Part shown: positions 35,865 to 44,833 of the stretch, piece after piece
Numbering within the stretch: position 1 is the first letter of the stretch
Layout: each line of letters opens with the position of its first letter
Source of the DNA: Sphingobacterium zeae
Lineage (GTDB): Bacteria; Bacteroidota; Bacteroidia; Sphingobacteriales; Sphingobacteriaceae
Reading direction: 5' to 3'
Length of the DNA stretch: 64,000 nucleotides
Assembly (NCBI RefSeq): GCF_030818895.1
Contig: NZ_JAUTBA010000001.1
Coordinates: 5,084,001 to 5,148,000, forward strand
The notes under the pieces: generated by a model
What the model saw: the letters and a program-made list of their open reading frames with translations, nothing else
Database searches by the model: none
Told to the model about the DNA's origin: nothing
Program-made: the position numbers and the translations under genes

Positions 35865-36573
35865 AATTCGAGTACAGCTTTCTAATGTATCACTAAAATA
35901 CAATGAAATAGAAACTTTGATTAATTTCAATTTACAAGTTATTGATGGGGAATTTTTAGTTATACTTGGACCATCTGGCTGTGGAAAGACATCTATACTT
36001 AATCTAATTAGTGGATATTTAACCTATTCCTCTGGCTCGGTTGTAAAAAATGGGGCTGTGAAAACTGTGTTTCAACAAGGCAGTTTATTCCCTTGGTTAA
36101 CGGTGTCTGAGAATATCGCTATAGCATTAAAGGAGAGGAAAGTTACTGCGGAAAACAAAGAACACCTAAATCAGATAATTGAGATGGTTAATTTGGGTCA
36201 ATTTAAAGAACACTATCCTCATCAACTATCTGGCGGTATGAAACAAAGAGCTGAATTAGCAAGAGTTTTAATAGGTCATTCTGATATATTGTTGATGGAC
36301 GAACCCTTTTCTTCTTTAGATTATCTGACTAGATTGGGGTTAAGAAGGGATCTACTCAATTTATTACAAAAGAGACCGAAGACGGTAATACTAGTCACTC
36401 ATGATATTGAAGAAGCTGTGCATTTGGCAGATCGCATAATTATCCTATCGAAGCATCCAAGCAATATATTAAAAGAAATAAGGCTTAATTGCAAACATCC
36501 AAGAAAAAGTACTGACCCAAAAATGATTGATACAGTAGCAGACATTATGGAAATTCTGGGTATTAATAATTAG
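35857..36573 (+). CDS. ABC importer ATP-binding protein, SsuB/TauB/NrtD type
   Basis: 238 residues from ATG 35857 (MNKIRVQLS), overlapping the permease stop by eight bases; an ATG four codons earlier is also possible. Walker A GPSGCGKTS, Q-loop VFQQGSLFPWLTVSENIAIAL, signature LSGGMKQRAELAR, Walker B ILLMDEPFSSLD and H-loop VTHDIEEAVHLADR. The FPWLTV and DEPFSSLDYLTR elements are typical of the SsuB/TauB/NrtD branch. Confidence 0.93.
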   Translation: MNKIRVQLSNVSLKYNEIETLINFNLQVIDGEFLVILGPSGCGKTSILNLISGYLTYSSGSVVKNGAVKTVFQQGSLFPWLTVSENIAIALKERKVTAENKEHLNQIIEMVNLGQFKEHYPHQLSGGMKQRAELARVLIGHSDILLMDEPFSSLDYLTRLGLRRDLLNLLQKRPKTVILVTHDIEEAVHLADRIIILSKHPSNILKEIRLNCKHPRKSTDPKMIDTVADIMEILGINN

Positions 36574-36596
36574 TTCTTCTTAAAGATCGTTGTAAC

Positions 36597-37628
36597 ATGA
36601 AAACAAAAGCTATAATATGGGGTATTGCCTTACTAACAATACTAACCATTCTAAGATTCTCTACTATTATGTTATCTGGCAAAAATTTACCATCTATGGG
36701 AGCTTCAGAAAAAAATGAAGTTATAAAAGTAGGTCACCTTCCAGTAACATGCCATTTAACTTGTCCTGTTTTGGATTATACCACGGAAACATCAAATTCT
36801 ACCATAAGATTCAAATCCACAAAATTCTCAGATTTTCCAACAATCGCAAGCGCAATTCAAAGCAAGAATCTATTAGCTACCTTTATGGTTGCGCCGCTTG
36901 CGTTAAAATTAAAGGAAGATGGAGTGCCCATTAAGATATGCTATCTAGGACACAGAGATGGCTCGCAACTTGTAGTAAGTAAAGATTCAAAGTACTCAAA
37001 TTTAAAGGATTTAAAAGGAAAAAAAATAGCGATTCCAAGTATGTATAGTAATCAACACTTTGTTTTAGTTGAGTTAATCCAGCAATTAGGTATGTCTAAA
37101 GACGATATTAATTTCGTGGCGTTACCTCCTCCCGATATGCCGACATCTTTAGCATCAGGCGCAATTGATGGTTTTTTTGTTGGCGAACCTTTTTGTGCAA
37201 AGGCGGAGATGGAAAAGATAGGTAGAGTACTATACATGGCAAGCGATATATGGCCACAATTTATATCGTGCGTATTAGTTGTTCACGAAGATTTAATAAA
37301 TAGCAATCCGGAGGCTGTCAAGGAATTGGTAAGGGGAATTGCTGAATCTGGTGCTTGGGCAGAAACCCATCGGAAAGAAGCTTCTCAATTAGCTTCTCAA
37401 TACTTTAAACAAGACGCTAAACTTTTAGAATATATATTAACATCCCGTCCTCAAAGAGTAAGTTATGTAAGGTTAAAACCCACAGAAGAAGAAGTACAAA
37501 AAATTTACGATATAGGACTTAAAATAGGTTTATTAAAAAAGAAAATTCCAATTTCAAGTGTATTAGACACCAAATTTATTCCAGAACAAGTTTTACCAGC
37601 TGATATAAAATATTCAGTAAAAAACTAA
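36597..37628 (+). CDS. ABC importer substrate-binding protein, NrtA/SsuA-like
   Basis: 343 residues. An N-terminal hydrophobic helix (about 7-28) without clear lipobox anchors or exports it. The periplasmic-binding fold of the NMT1/NrtA/SsuA group follows: VIKVGHLPVTCHLTCPV, a serine/threonine-rich anion pocket region FPTIASAIQ, NLKDLKGKKIAIPSMYSNQHF, PPPDMPTSLASGAIDGFFVGEPFCAKAE. The ligand (sulfonate, nitrate, bicarbonate or an organic precursor) cannot be read from the sequence. The stop codon abuts the IS3 remnant, so the last residues may have been changed by the insertion. Confidence 0.85.
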   Translation: MKTKAIIWGIALLTILTILRFSTIMLSGKNLPSMGASEKNEVIKVGHLPVTCHLTCPVLDYTTETSNSTIRFKSTKFSDFPTIASAIQSKNLLATFMVAPLALKLKEDGVPIKICYLGHRDGSQLVVSKDSKYSNLKDLKGKKIAIPSMYSNQHFVLVELIQQLGMSKDDINFVALPPPDMPTSLASGAIDGFFVGEPFCAKAEMEKIGRVLYMASDIWPQFISCVLVVHEDLINSNPEAVKELVRGIAESGAWAETHRKEASQLASQYFKQDAKLLEYILTSRPQRVSYVRLKPTEEEVQKIYDIGLKIGLLKKKIPISSVLDTKFIPEQVLPADIKYSVKN

Positions 37629-37630
37629 GA

Positions 37631-38122
37631 CTATATGATTTCAATTACCTCATAACTGATGCATACTCGAGAAAAATTATCGGCTATTGCCCTCATCCCC
37701 AGCTGACTGCTCAAGGGGCAACTAAAGCTCTGCAAATGGCACTGAAGAAAAAACCGACTCTCAATATTCTCATTCAACATTGGGATCGAGGTATGCAGTA
37801 CTGTTCCTTCGACTATATACTAAGGTTGAAAAAAGCGGGTGTAAAAATCAGCATGACAGAAATCGGAGATACCTATGAAAACGCTATTGCAGAAAGAATT
37901 AATGGTATATTAAAAACAGAATTTAAACTCAAAAGGGTATCTTCTTCAAGGAGTGAAGCCTTGTTGGAAGTGACTAAAAGTATAGAATCATATAATCATT
38001 TGCGTCCGCATATGAGTTGTGATTTTCTAGCACCTGCGGTAGCACATATAACAGATGTACCATTAATTAAGCGTTGGAAAAACTGTAGGAAAAAATACAA
38101 AAGTTTACAAAAAAACAATTAA
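37631..38122 (+). pseudogene. IS3-family (IS150 type) transposase, C-terminal remnant
   Basis: From about 37634 the frame reads YLITDAYSRKIIGY, then LTAQGATKALQMAL and IQHWDRGMQYCSFDYI, then ENAIAERINGILKTEF, the DDE-domain order of IS150-type OrfB. The N-terminal half with OrfA is absent and the first codons run on from the preceding gene's stop, so it is truncated and inactive. The remaining catalytic Asp and Glu blocks are still intact. It marks the right edge of the acquired region. Confidence 0.85.
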
Positions 38123-38275
38123 ATTCATAATATCAATTCACCCACCAAAACTGTAAAGTAAGAACCGTATTAGACCTAGTGTAAAGCTATTTCAGGACAA
38201 GACATATATGCTTTAAGATTTATTAACCTTAAAGGAATACTGAGTTATTAGCTTTGTCCAACTAAAACTGATTTT
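38123..38275. mobile_element. 3' flank of the IS3-family remnant, then leader of the ECF sigma gene
   Basis: TGTAAAGCTATTTCAGGACA near 38180 resembles the terminal repeat of IS150-type elements and probably marks the element's right end. The rest is the promoter region of the sigma factor gene; no gene. Confidence 0.35.
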
Positions 38276-38803
38276 GTGAGCGAATTATTAATAGCATCAT
38301 TGAAGCAGGGTGATCACTTTGCCATGGAACAGATTTTTAATCTGTATTGGGAAGCCATATTTGATGCAGCTTTTAAGAAAATAGGTGACGAAAATATTGC
38401 TCAGGACATTACCCAGGAAATCTTCATTTCGCTGTGGGAAAATCGCGAACAGGTCATCATATCTGGCGGTTTGGCAGCCTACCTACATGGTGCAGTGAAA
38501 TTTAAAGTCATCAACCATTTTCGGAGTACAACGGTTAAAGATGGTCGTAAAGCCGAATTAGCATCTTTAATGAAGCAGCAATATGCAGATTCAGCGGATG
38601 ACCCGCTGATCCTTAAAGATGCACAGCAAAAAGTTGAAGAAGCTTTAACGCAACTTCCTGAACGTATGCGACTGGTCGTTACCATGCGCCGAAAGCAAGA
38701 AAAATCGATCAAAGAAATTGCCAGCGAGCTGGATGTCTCCGTACAAACTGTCAAGAACCAAATTACCTCGGCGATGAAACTTCTCAAAAAAAGCCTTTCT
38801 TAG
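38276..38803 (+). CDS. ECF RNA polymerase sigma factor, FecI-like
   Basis: 175 residues, GTG start. Sigma-70 region 2 (about 20-85; ENIAQDITQEIFISLWENRE) and region 4 (about 120-172; LPERMRLVVTMRRKQEKSIKEIASELDVSVQTVKNQI). Bacteroidota factors of this type switch on the transport operon that follows when the cognate FecR senses ligand uptake. The FecR, STN-type SusC and SusD genes come next on the same strand. Confidence 0.93.
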   Translation: MSELLIASLKQGDHFAMEQIFNLYWEAIFDAAFKKIGDENIAQDITQEIFISLWENREQVIISGGLAAYLHGAVKFKVINHFRSTTVKDGRKAELASLMKQQYADSADDPLILKDAQQKVEEALTQLPERMRLVVTMRRKQEKSIKEIASELDVSVQTVKNQITSAMKLLKKSLS

Positions 38804-38900
38804 CCACTTATCCCATTTTTTCTGCGTGTTAACGATAAATTAATATACTCCTAACATTTCTCGCTAGTACCATTTCCCATTTGAAGTGACATGTATTCAA

Positions 38901-39848
38901 ATGATGGAAGAAAAAGCAAAGCAGCTACTGCAAAAATATTTAAACGGCGAGGCTAACGACAATGAAATCAAACAAATTGAGGATTGGTATGCTCGACTGG
39001 ATAATGCGGACAAAAAAATCCCACAGGAACGCAAAGCTGCGCTGCGCGAACAATTATTGACCAATATCCAGTCCGGTATTTCAAAAAAGGAAAGTAAACG
39101 ACCTTCCCGGCTGTATTCACCTGTATTCAAAATAGCAGCCGCTATTTTAATGATTGCTTTCATAGGACTTCTTTATTGGAAAGTAAATAATCAACCTATC
39201 ACAGCATCTGCGCAGATCGTCACAACAACCCTTGCAGGGGAACATAAAAAGATTGTCTTGGCAGATGGTTCGGAAATTATCCTCGAACCATCTTCAAAAA
39301 TCAGCTATCCAAGTAAATTCAAGGGCAATATCCGTGAAATAGTGCTTACTGAGGGGGAAGCCTTCTTTGACATTGCCCACGACGAGAAGCATCCATTTCA
39401 GGTACAGCTTGCATCGAAGCTAGCAGTTAAAGTATTAGGAACCTCTTTTCGGATAAAAGCTTATCAGGCTTCCGATCAAGTCGAAGTCACCGTCGCTACG
39501 GGTAAGGTTGCTGTGGAGCAAAATGATAAGATCCTCGGCATATTAACCAAAAACCAAAGTCTACGCTACGATAAAGAGACCAAACAATCATCGCGCAACC
39601 TAGTAGAAAAAAATACAGCCGTAGCCATTGCGTTTGATGGAACACCACTTAAGGAGGTGGTAGAAAGACTGGAATATGTCTACAACATCGAAATTATCTT
39701 AAAAGACACTTCACTTTCGCCTTTAAAAACAACAGCCACATTCAATAGCACACAAAATCCGGCAGAAATACTGGATATCATCTGCAGCCTACATCACCTC
39801 AAGTACAGTACGATTGAAAAGGATAAAATATTTAAAGTCCACAAATAA
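38901..39848 (+). CDS. FecR-family anti-sigma factor
   Basis: 315 residues from ATG 38901 (MMEEKAKQLLQKYLNGE); a GTG at 38886 would add five residues. Cytoplasmic helical region (about 1-70), one transmembrane helix (about 74-91, IAAAILMIAFIGLLYW), a FecR domain (about 105-210; GEHKKIVLADGSEIILEPSSKISYP, EAFFDIAHDEKHPFQV) and a C-terminal DUF4974-type region. Transmits the signal from the STN domain of the following SusC to the sigma factor. Confidence 0.93.
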   Translation: MMEEKAKQLLQKYLNGEANDNEIKQIEDWYARLDNADKKIPQERKAALREQLLTNIQSGISKKESKRPSRLYSPVFKIAAAILMIAFIGLLYWKVNNQPITASAQIVTTTLAGEHKKIVLADGSEIILEPSSKISYPSKFKGNIREIVLTEGEAFFDIAHDEKHPFQVQLASKLAVKVLGTSFRIKAYQASDQVEVTVATGKVAVEQNDKILGILTKNQSLRYDKETKQSSRNLVEKNTAVAIAFDGTPLKEVVERLEYVYNIEIILKDTSLSPLKTTATFNSTQNPAEILDIICSLHHLKYSTIEKDKIFKVHK

Positions 39849-39882
39849 TGTCTAAAAATTTACCTAAAACATCTTAGTCACC

Positions 39883-42800
39883 ATGCGTAATTCATTACCT
39901 AATCATTACAAAAAAATGAAAACACCTGCATTCAAAAGAGAATTCTCTTTTTATCGGATCATGAAGTATCCCTGCATCGCATTTTCGATTACTTCGGTAT
40001 TCTGCAGTTCATTGATGGCCTCCCCAAGCATGGCCCAACGTTTGGACAAAAGCAGCGTAAACATCAACATAAGCAAGGGCGAAAAACTCGATGTGATCCT
40101 TCACAAAATCGAGCGTCTCTCGGGTCTTCACTTTGTTTACAATCCCGATCTATTGCAAGAACGTAACACAGTCTTAAGCGGCAATTTTAAAACCGAACCC
40201 GTTCGTTCTCTCCTGAATAAACTTGGAATCAGTGCGGTGGAAAAAGAGGACTATGTGATCCTGAACACGCAATCGAATATTAAGGCAGATCGTATCGTTA
40301 CAGGTTTTGTAAGAGATACACTGGGAGCTGCCATCGCAGGTGTATCTGTAAAAGTAGTGGGTACGCAGGTTGGGACCACAACAGATATAAAAGGTGCATT
40401 CCGAATCGAAGCAGGACAGCAAGCTGTACTTTCCTTTTCGATGGTCGGATTCCATTCCAAGGAAGTCGCAATTGGCGAAAATGAAGTTATTAATGTAACG
40501 CTAAGCGAAGAACGTTCGACCTTATCCGAAGTTGTTGTCGTAGGCTATGGAACGCAGAAAAAAGAGACATTAACAGGTGCTGTCAGCTTGGTATCACTCG
40601 ATAAATTATCGTCCAGATCTGTTAACAGTGTTGGCGAAGTATTGGCCGGTAAATCGCCAGGTGTTATTGTTACGAATGAAGGTGGTGACCCAACTGCTTC
40701 ACCCCGTATCAATATCCGCGGTGCTGGTGGTATCAATGGTGAAAGTGTACTCTATGTTATTGATGGTTCCATTTTCCTAGGCACCCCACAGCTCAATCCG
40801 AACGATATCGAATCCATTTCGGTCCTCAAAGATGCATCGGCAGCAATCTATGGAGCGAGAGCTTCTGGTGGTGTGGTATTGATCACCACTAAAAAAGGGA
40901 AAAAAGGACAGATGCAAATTAGCGTTGATGCCAAGTTAGGGCAACAAAGTGCTTGGCGAAAATTACAGCCGCTAAATGCCGAACAACGGGCACAAGTGGC
41001 TGCAACAGCGGCCAAAAATGGCGGAACGACCATCCTACCTGCTTTTGATCCGACCAAATATCCCGAGGGCCTAGTGACCAAAACAAACTGGATGGATGAA
41101 GTTTTTAGAAATGCGACACTACAGGATTACAATGCTGCAATTAATGGCGGTAGCGAAAAGTCTAACTTTTACCTGAGTTTTAATTACCGCAACGCCGAGG
41201 GTATTGTATTGAATACCAAAACCAAACGCTATAATTTCCGGATAAATTCAGAACATCAACTTACGCCTTGGTTGAAAGTTGGTGAAAACTTATCCTACAG
41301 CAGTACCAATGGAAATGGCGCGAACACCAGCAGCGACTATACAGGAGCGTTATTGTCTGCCATCTATTATCCAACCAATGGAACTCCTTACAATGCCGAT
41401 GGGAGCTTTGCTGGTCTACCGGGTCCTTTCCCGGGCGATTACGGTGATATCATTAATCCTGTTGCCGAACTCATGCGCATCGACATCAACAATCCCATCA
41501 ATGTTCTTGTTGTCAACCCTTATGCGAGCATCCAATTGGCAAAAGGCCTAACATTCAGATCCAACTTAAGTATTACTAAATCAAATGCTCGATACAAAAG
41601 TTTTACACCACGACGTCCTGAAATAGGTAAACCGGTTTTGAGCAATAGTCTAGTTGAACGAGCAGATGATGCAAATGATATTCTTGCAGAACAAGTTTTA
41701 AATTACAAAACGTCATTTGACAAACATCAACTTGACCTCACCGGCGGATATACCTTTCAAAAGACAAAAAGTACCAGCCTATACGCTTCAGGATCCGGAT
41801 TTGATGATGAATCTAAACAATACCGCTATTTAGGAAATGCCAATACCTCCCAACCTTCGGAAAGCGGATTGAATGCCACAGCAATATCCTCGCTATTCTT
41901 ACGAGCAAACTACAGTTATAACGACAAGTATTTACTATCGTTGATTGGTAGACGAGATGGTTCATCCATGTTGACAAAAGAAAATAGATTTAAAAACTAC
42001 GCTTCTGCATCAGCAGGATGGGTGATCAGCAAAGAAGAGTTTTTAAAATCAGCAACTTGGTTAGATCAATTAAAATTACGCGGTAGTTATGGTATTTTAG
42101 GTAATCTTGCCAGCCTGTCGCCGGCGGCTGTAAACCCGCTACTCGCCATTACCCAAAGCTATTTTGGTCAAACACCCACCTTACAAAAAGGATATGTTCA
42201 AACTATTCTAGCGAACAAGAATCTGACTTGGGCTGAAAGTAAACAGACGAATATAGGTTTAGATCTGGGAATCTTCAACCATTTTAACTTGGTAGCCGAT
42301 TACTTTATTAAAGAAACAAATAAAATGATCTTGACGAGATCGCTTCCAGGCACAGCGGGCCTAAATAGTCAAACGATCAACGCGGGTTTAGTCAATGACA
42401 GGGGAATTGAGCTGGGATTGACGTACAATAGCTCAAAAAACGCTGACTTTAGCTATTCCATCAATGCGACCTTGACCAAATTGAACAATAAAGTTAAAGA
42501 ATTGGATGCGGGTTTATCCACAATAGCGGTGCCTACAAATTTCAGGAATGAATTGGCTCCGCTCTCTATTACCGTCGGTCAACCGCTCTACAGCTACTAT
42601 GTGCTCAAAACAGATGGTATCTTCCAGAGCCAGGCCGAAGCTGATAATTACAAAAATGCCAATGGACAAAAAATTCAGCCGAATGCAAAAGCAGGTGATT
42701 TTAAATTTGTAGACATCGATGGCAATGGTTCAATCGGCTCTGAAGATCGTTATTTTGCGGGCAGTGCATACCCGGATTTCTCCTATGGATTGAGCTTTAA

Positions 42801-43260
42801 TGCAAATTATAAGGATTTTGATTTCAATATTTTTGCTCAGGGCGTTCAAGGCAACAAGCTTTTCAACGCGATCAAAAGAACAACATATAGTGCAAGTGGC
42901 CCTTCTTACAATAAGTTAACGGGTATTTTGGACGCTTGGTCTCCAGAAAATCCAAATGGTAAAGTGCCCATCATCTCCACTTCAGATGCAAATGGCAATT
43001 TCAATGCGTCCGATTTTTACATCGAAAATGGTTCTTACCTCCGCATTCGTAACGTTACACTAGGCTATACCTTACCAAAATCAATTGCGAACAAATTTAA
43101 GATGGGCAACGTACGCGTTTATGCAACGGCCAACAACCTATTTACGATTACGAAATATACAGGTTTTGACCCCGAAATTGGAATGGATAACAATGGTCTT
43201 GACGTGGGACGTTACCCACAAGCCAGAAGCTTTATTGTTGGTTTAAATGTCAATTTTTAA
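39883..43260 (+). CDS. SusC/RagA TonB-dependent transporter with N-terminal STN signalling domain
   Basis: 1125 residues. The signal segment is followed by an STN domain (about 60-125; EKLDVILHKIERLSGLHFVYNPDLL), a carboxypeptidase-regulatory-like domain (about 140-210), the plug (about 220-330; VVVVGYGTQKKETLTGAV, INIRGAGGINGESVLYVIDG, VVLITTKKG) and a barrel ending SFIVGLNVNF. The STN domain fits the preceding FecR/sigma pair: ligand binding here should turn on this operon. The first ATG (39883) gives a long N-terminus; ATG 39916 or 39961 would give a more normal signal peptide. Confidence 0.95.
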   Translation: MRNSLPNHYKKMKTPAFKREFSFYRIMKYPCIAFSITSVFCSSLMASPSMAQRLDKSSVNINISKGEKLDVILHKIERLSGLHFVYNPDLLQERNTVLSGNFKTEPVRSLLNKLGISAVEKEDYVILNTQSNIKADRIVTGFVRDTLGAAIAGVSVKVVGTQVGTTTDIKGAFRIEAGQQAVLSFSMVGFHSKEVAIGENEVINVTLSEERSTLSEVVVVGYGTQKKETLTGAVSLVSLDKLSSRSVNSVGEVLAGKSPGVIVTNEGGDPTASPRINIRGAGGINGESVLYVIDGSIFLGTPQLNPNDIESISVLKDASAAIYGARASGGVVLITTKKGKKGQMQISVDAKLGQQSAWRKLQPLNAEQRAQVAATAAKNGGTTILPAFDPTKYPEGLVTKTNWMDEVFRNATLQDYNAAINGGSEKSNFYLSFNYRNAEGIVLNTKTKRYNFRINSEHQLTPWLKVGENLSYSSTNGNGANTSSDYTGALLSAIYYPTNGTPYNADGSFAGLPGPFPGDYGDIINPVAELMRIDINNPINVLVVNPYASIQLAKGLTFRSNLSITKSNARYKSFTPRRPEIGKPVLSNSLVERADDANDILAEQVLNYKTSFDKHQLDLTGGYTFQKTKSTSLYASGSGFDDESKQYRYLGNANTSQPSESGLNATAISSLFLRANYSYNDKYLLSLIGRRDGSSMLTKENRFKNYASASAGWVISKEEFLKSATWLDQLKLRGSYGILGNLASLSPAAVNPLLAITQSYFGQTPTLQKGYVQTILANKNLTWAESKQTNIGLDLGIFNHFNLVADYFIKETNKMILTRSLPGTAGLNSQTINAGLVNDRGIELGLTYNSSKNADFSYSINATLTKLNNKVKELDAGLSTIAVPTNFRNELAPLSITVGQPLYSYYVLKTDGIFQSQAEADNYKNANGQKIQPNAKAGDFKFVDIDGNGSIGSEDRYFAGSAYPDFSYGLSFNANYKDFDFNIFAQGVQGNKLFNAIKRTTYSASGPSYNKLTGILDAWSPENPNGKVPIISTSDANGNFNASDFYIENGSYLRIRNVTLGYTLPKSIANKFKMGNVRVYATANNLFTITKYTGFDPEIGMDNNGLDVGRYPQARSFIVGLNVNF

Positions 43261-43312
43261 TCTTAAAAAATGCCGATGATGTATACTCATCAGCTATTAA
43301 AAAAATAAAACG

Positions 43313-44833
43313 ATGAAAACAAATATCAAATACCTTGCAATAGCTGCATTAGCATTTTTTGCATCGTGCAACAAACAGTTAGATATAATGCCAGAGGGCT
43401 CCCCGTCTGCACAGAATTTCTGGAAAACGGAACAAGACGCGATCAAAGCAGAAGCCGGGATGTACGAAAAGTATAATGAAGAGGATTATTACGGTCGTGG
43501 GATGTTTTGGTTTATTAATGCCAGTGACGACATGGTGACGGGACGTAACAAGCCCGAAGCCGACAATATCAAAAACTTCAACCGCAATTACATCGGCGGT
43601 GGTTATACCGAATCGCAATGGAGCATGCGTTATGCGATTATAAAAAGGGCCAACGATATTATTATCCATGTTCCCAATATCAGCATGGATGAAGCGCGAA
43701 AAAAACAGATCATTGGCGATGCCTATTTCAATGCAGGTCTGGTTTATTTTCAATTGGCGGCAAACTATGGTAACGACAAGGCAGGTGTGCCTATTGTTAC
43801 ACCTGAAACAGATGCTTCCGTTCCGGTAGCCAGAGCCAACAACGTTAACGAAAACTACGATTACATCATTTCACTGTTATTAAAAGCGGCCGACAACCTT
43901 CCTTATTTTTCTGAAATGAAGGATACCGATTACGGTAAAGCCCACAAAACAGCAGCATGGGCCTATTTATCAAAAGTATATCTGTACAAAAAGGATTATA
44001 CCAATGCAGCGAAGTACGCGGATATGGTGATCAGTTCGGGCAAACATGAATTATTGACCAACTTTGTGGATGTGTTTAAAGCTGCCAACAACTGGTCCAA
44101 AGAATATATCTGGTCGGTGGTCTGTACGCCAAATGGTGGCGGTACTGGCTGGGGAAGCAAACTTCCCGGTGTGATGTTGACCAATAAAGCCTGGGGAATC
44201 TACAATGGCTGGGGCTACTATCTACCGACAAAAGAACTTTACGATTCTTTTGAATCTGGAGATCTACGCCGTGAAGCAACCATCTTAAAACCGGGGGACA
44301 AATTCCAGTTTTTTGGCGCAGAACGTACATTTGCAAAAGATGGTGGCGCGACTTCAAACTATCAGTTTAAAAAGTACATGGAACCGTTTTCATACGCTAA
44401 CCCAATTCCAACACACGTCAATCCAAATGGTGACAACGGAACTACAGACCTCAATGTACCCTTGATGCGTTATGCCGAAGTATTATTAATTAAAGCTGAG
44501 GCCGCCATTAATTTAAATGGGGCTGGCGCAGGGGATACCGAATTAAATAAAATCCGGAAAAGAGCAGGCTTGCTGGCAAAAAGCGGAATGACCCTTGTAG
44601 ACCTTAAACGCGAGCGCCGCAATGAGCTTGCGGGGGAATGGGCAGACCGTCACCGCGATTTGGTGAGATGGGGCGATGCGCAAGCGACCTATGCCAAACC
44701 TTTACACGATTTCGACGGTGCTGTCATTTGGCCGGCTAGAAATTTCAATCCGCAAGTACATGATGTATGGGCAGTTCCACAACGCGAGATCGACAACAGT
44801 GCTGGTGTCATTAAACAAAATGCAGGATGGTAA
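43313..44833 (+). CDS. RagB/SusD-family surface lipoprotein
   Basis: 506 residues. Lipoprotein signal MKTNIKYLAIAALAFFASCNK; SusD-like helical repeats with ALSKVYLYKKDYTNAAKYAD-type TPR helix and the C-terminal block LMRYAEVLLIKAEAAINLNG, LNKIRKRAGL, LKRERRNELAGEWADRHRDLVRWG. It works with the STN-type SusC. The stop overlaps the start of the phosphatase gene by seven bases, so the substrate is probably a phosphorylated compound. Confidence 0.95.
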   Translation: MKTNIKYLAIAALAFFASCNKQLDIMPEGSPSAQNFWKTEQDAIKAEAGMYEKYNEEDYYGRGMFWFINASDDMVTGRNKPEADNIKNFNRNYIGGGYTESQWSMRYAIIKRANDIIIHVPNISMDEARKKQIIGDAYFNAGLVYFQLAANYGNDKAGVPIVTPETDASVPVARANNVNENYDYIISLLLKAADNLPYFSEMKDTDYGKAHKTAAWAYLSKVYLYKKDYTNAAKYADMVISSGKHELLTNFVDVFKAANNWSKEYIWSVVCTPNGGGTGWGSKLPGVMLTNKAWGIYNGWGYYLPTKELYDSFESGDLRREATILKPGDKFQFFGAERTFAKDGGATSNYQFKKYMEPFSYANPIPTHVNPNGDNGTTDLNVPLMRYAEVLLIKAEAAINLNGAGAGDTELNKIRKRAGLLAKSGMTLVDLKRERRNELAGEWADRHRDLVRWGDAQATYAKPLHDFDGAVIWPARNFNPQVHDVWAVPQREIDNSAGVIKQNAGW

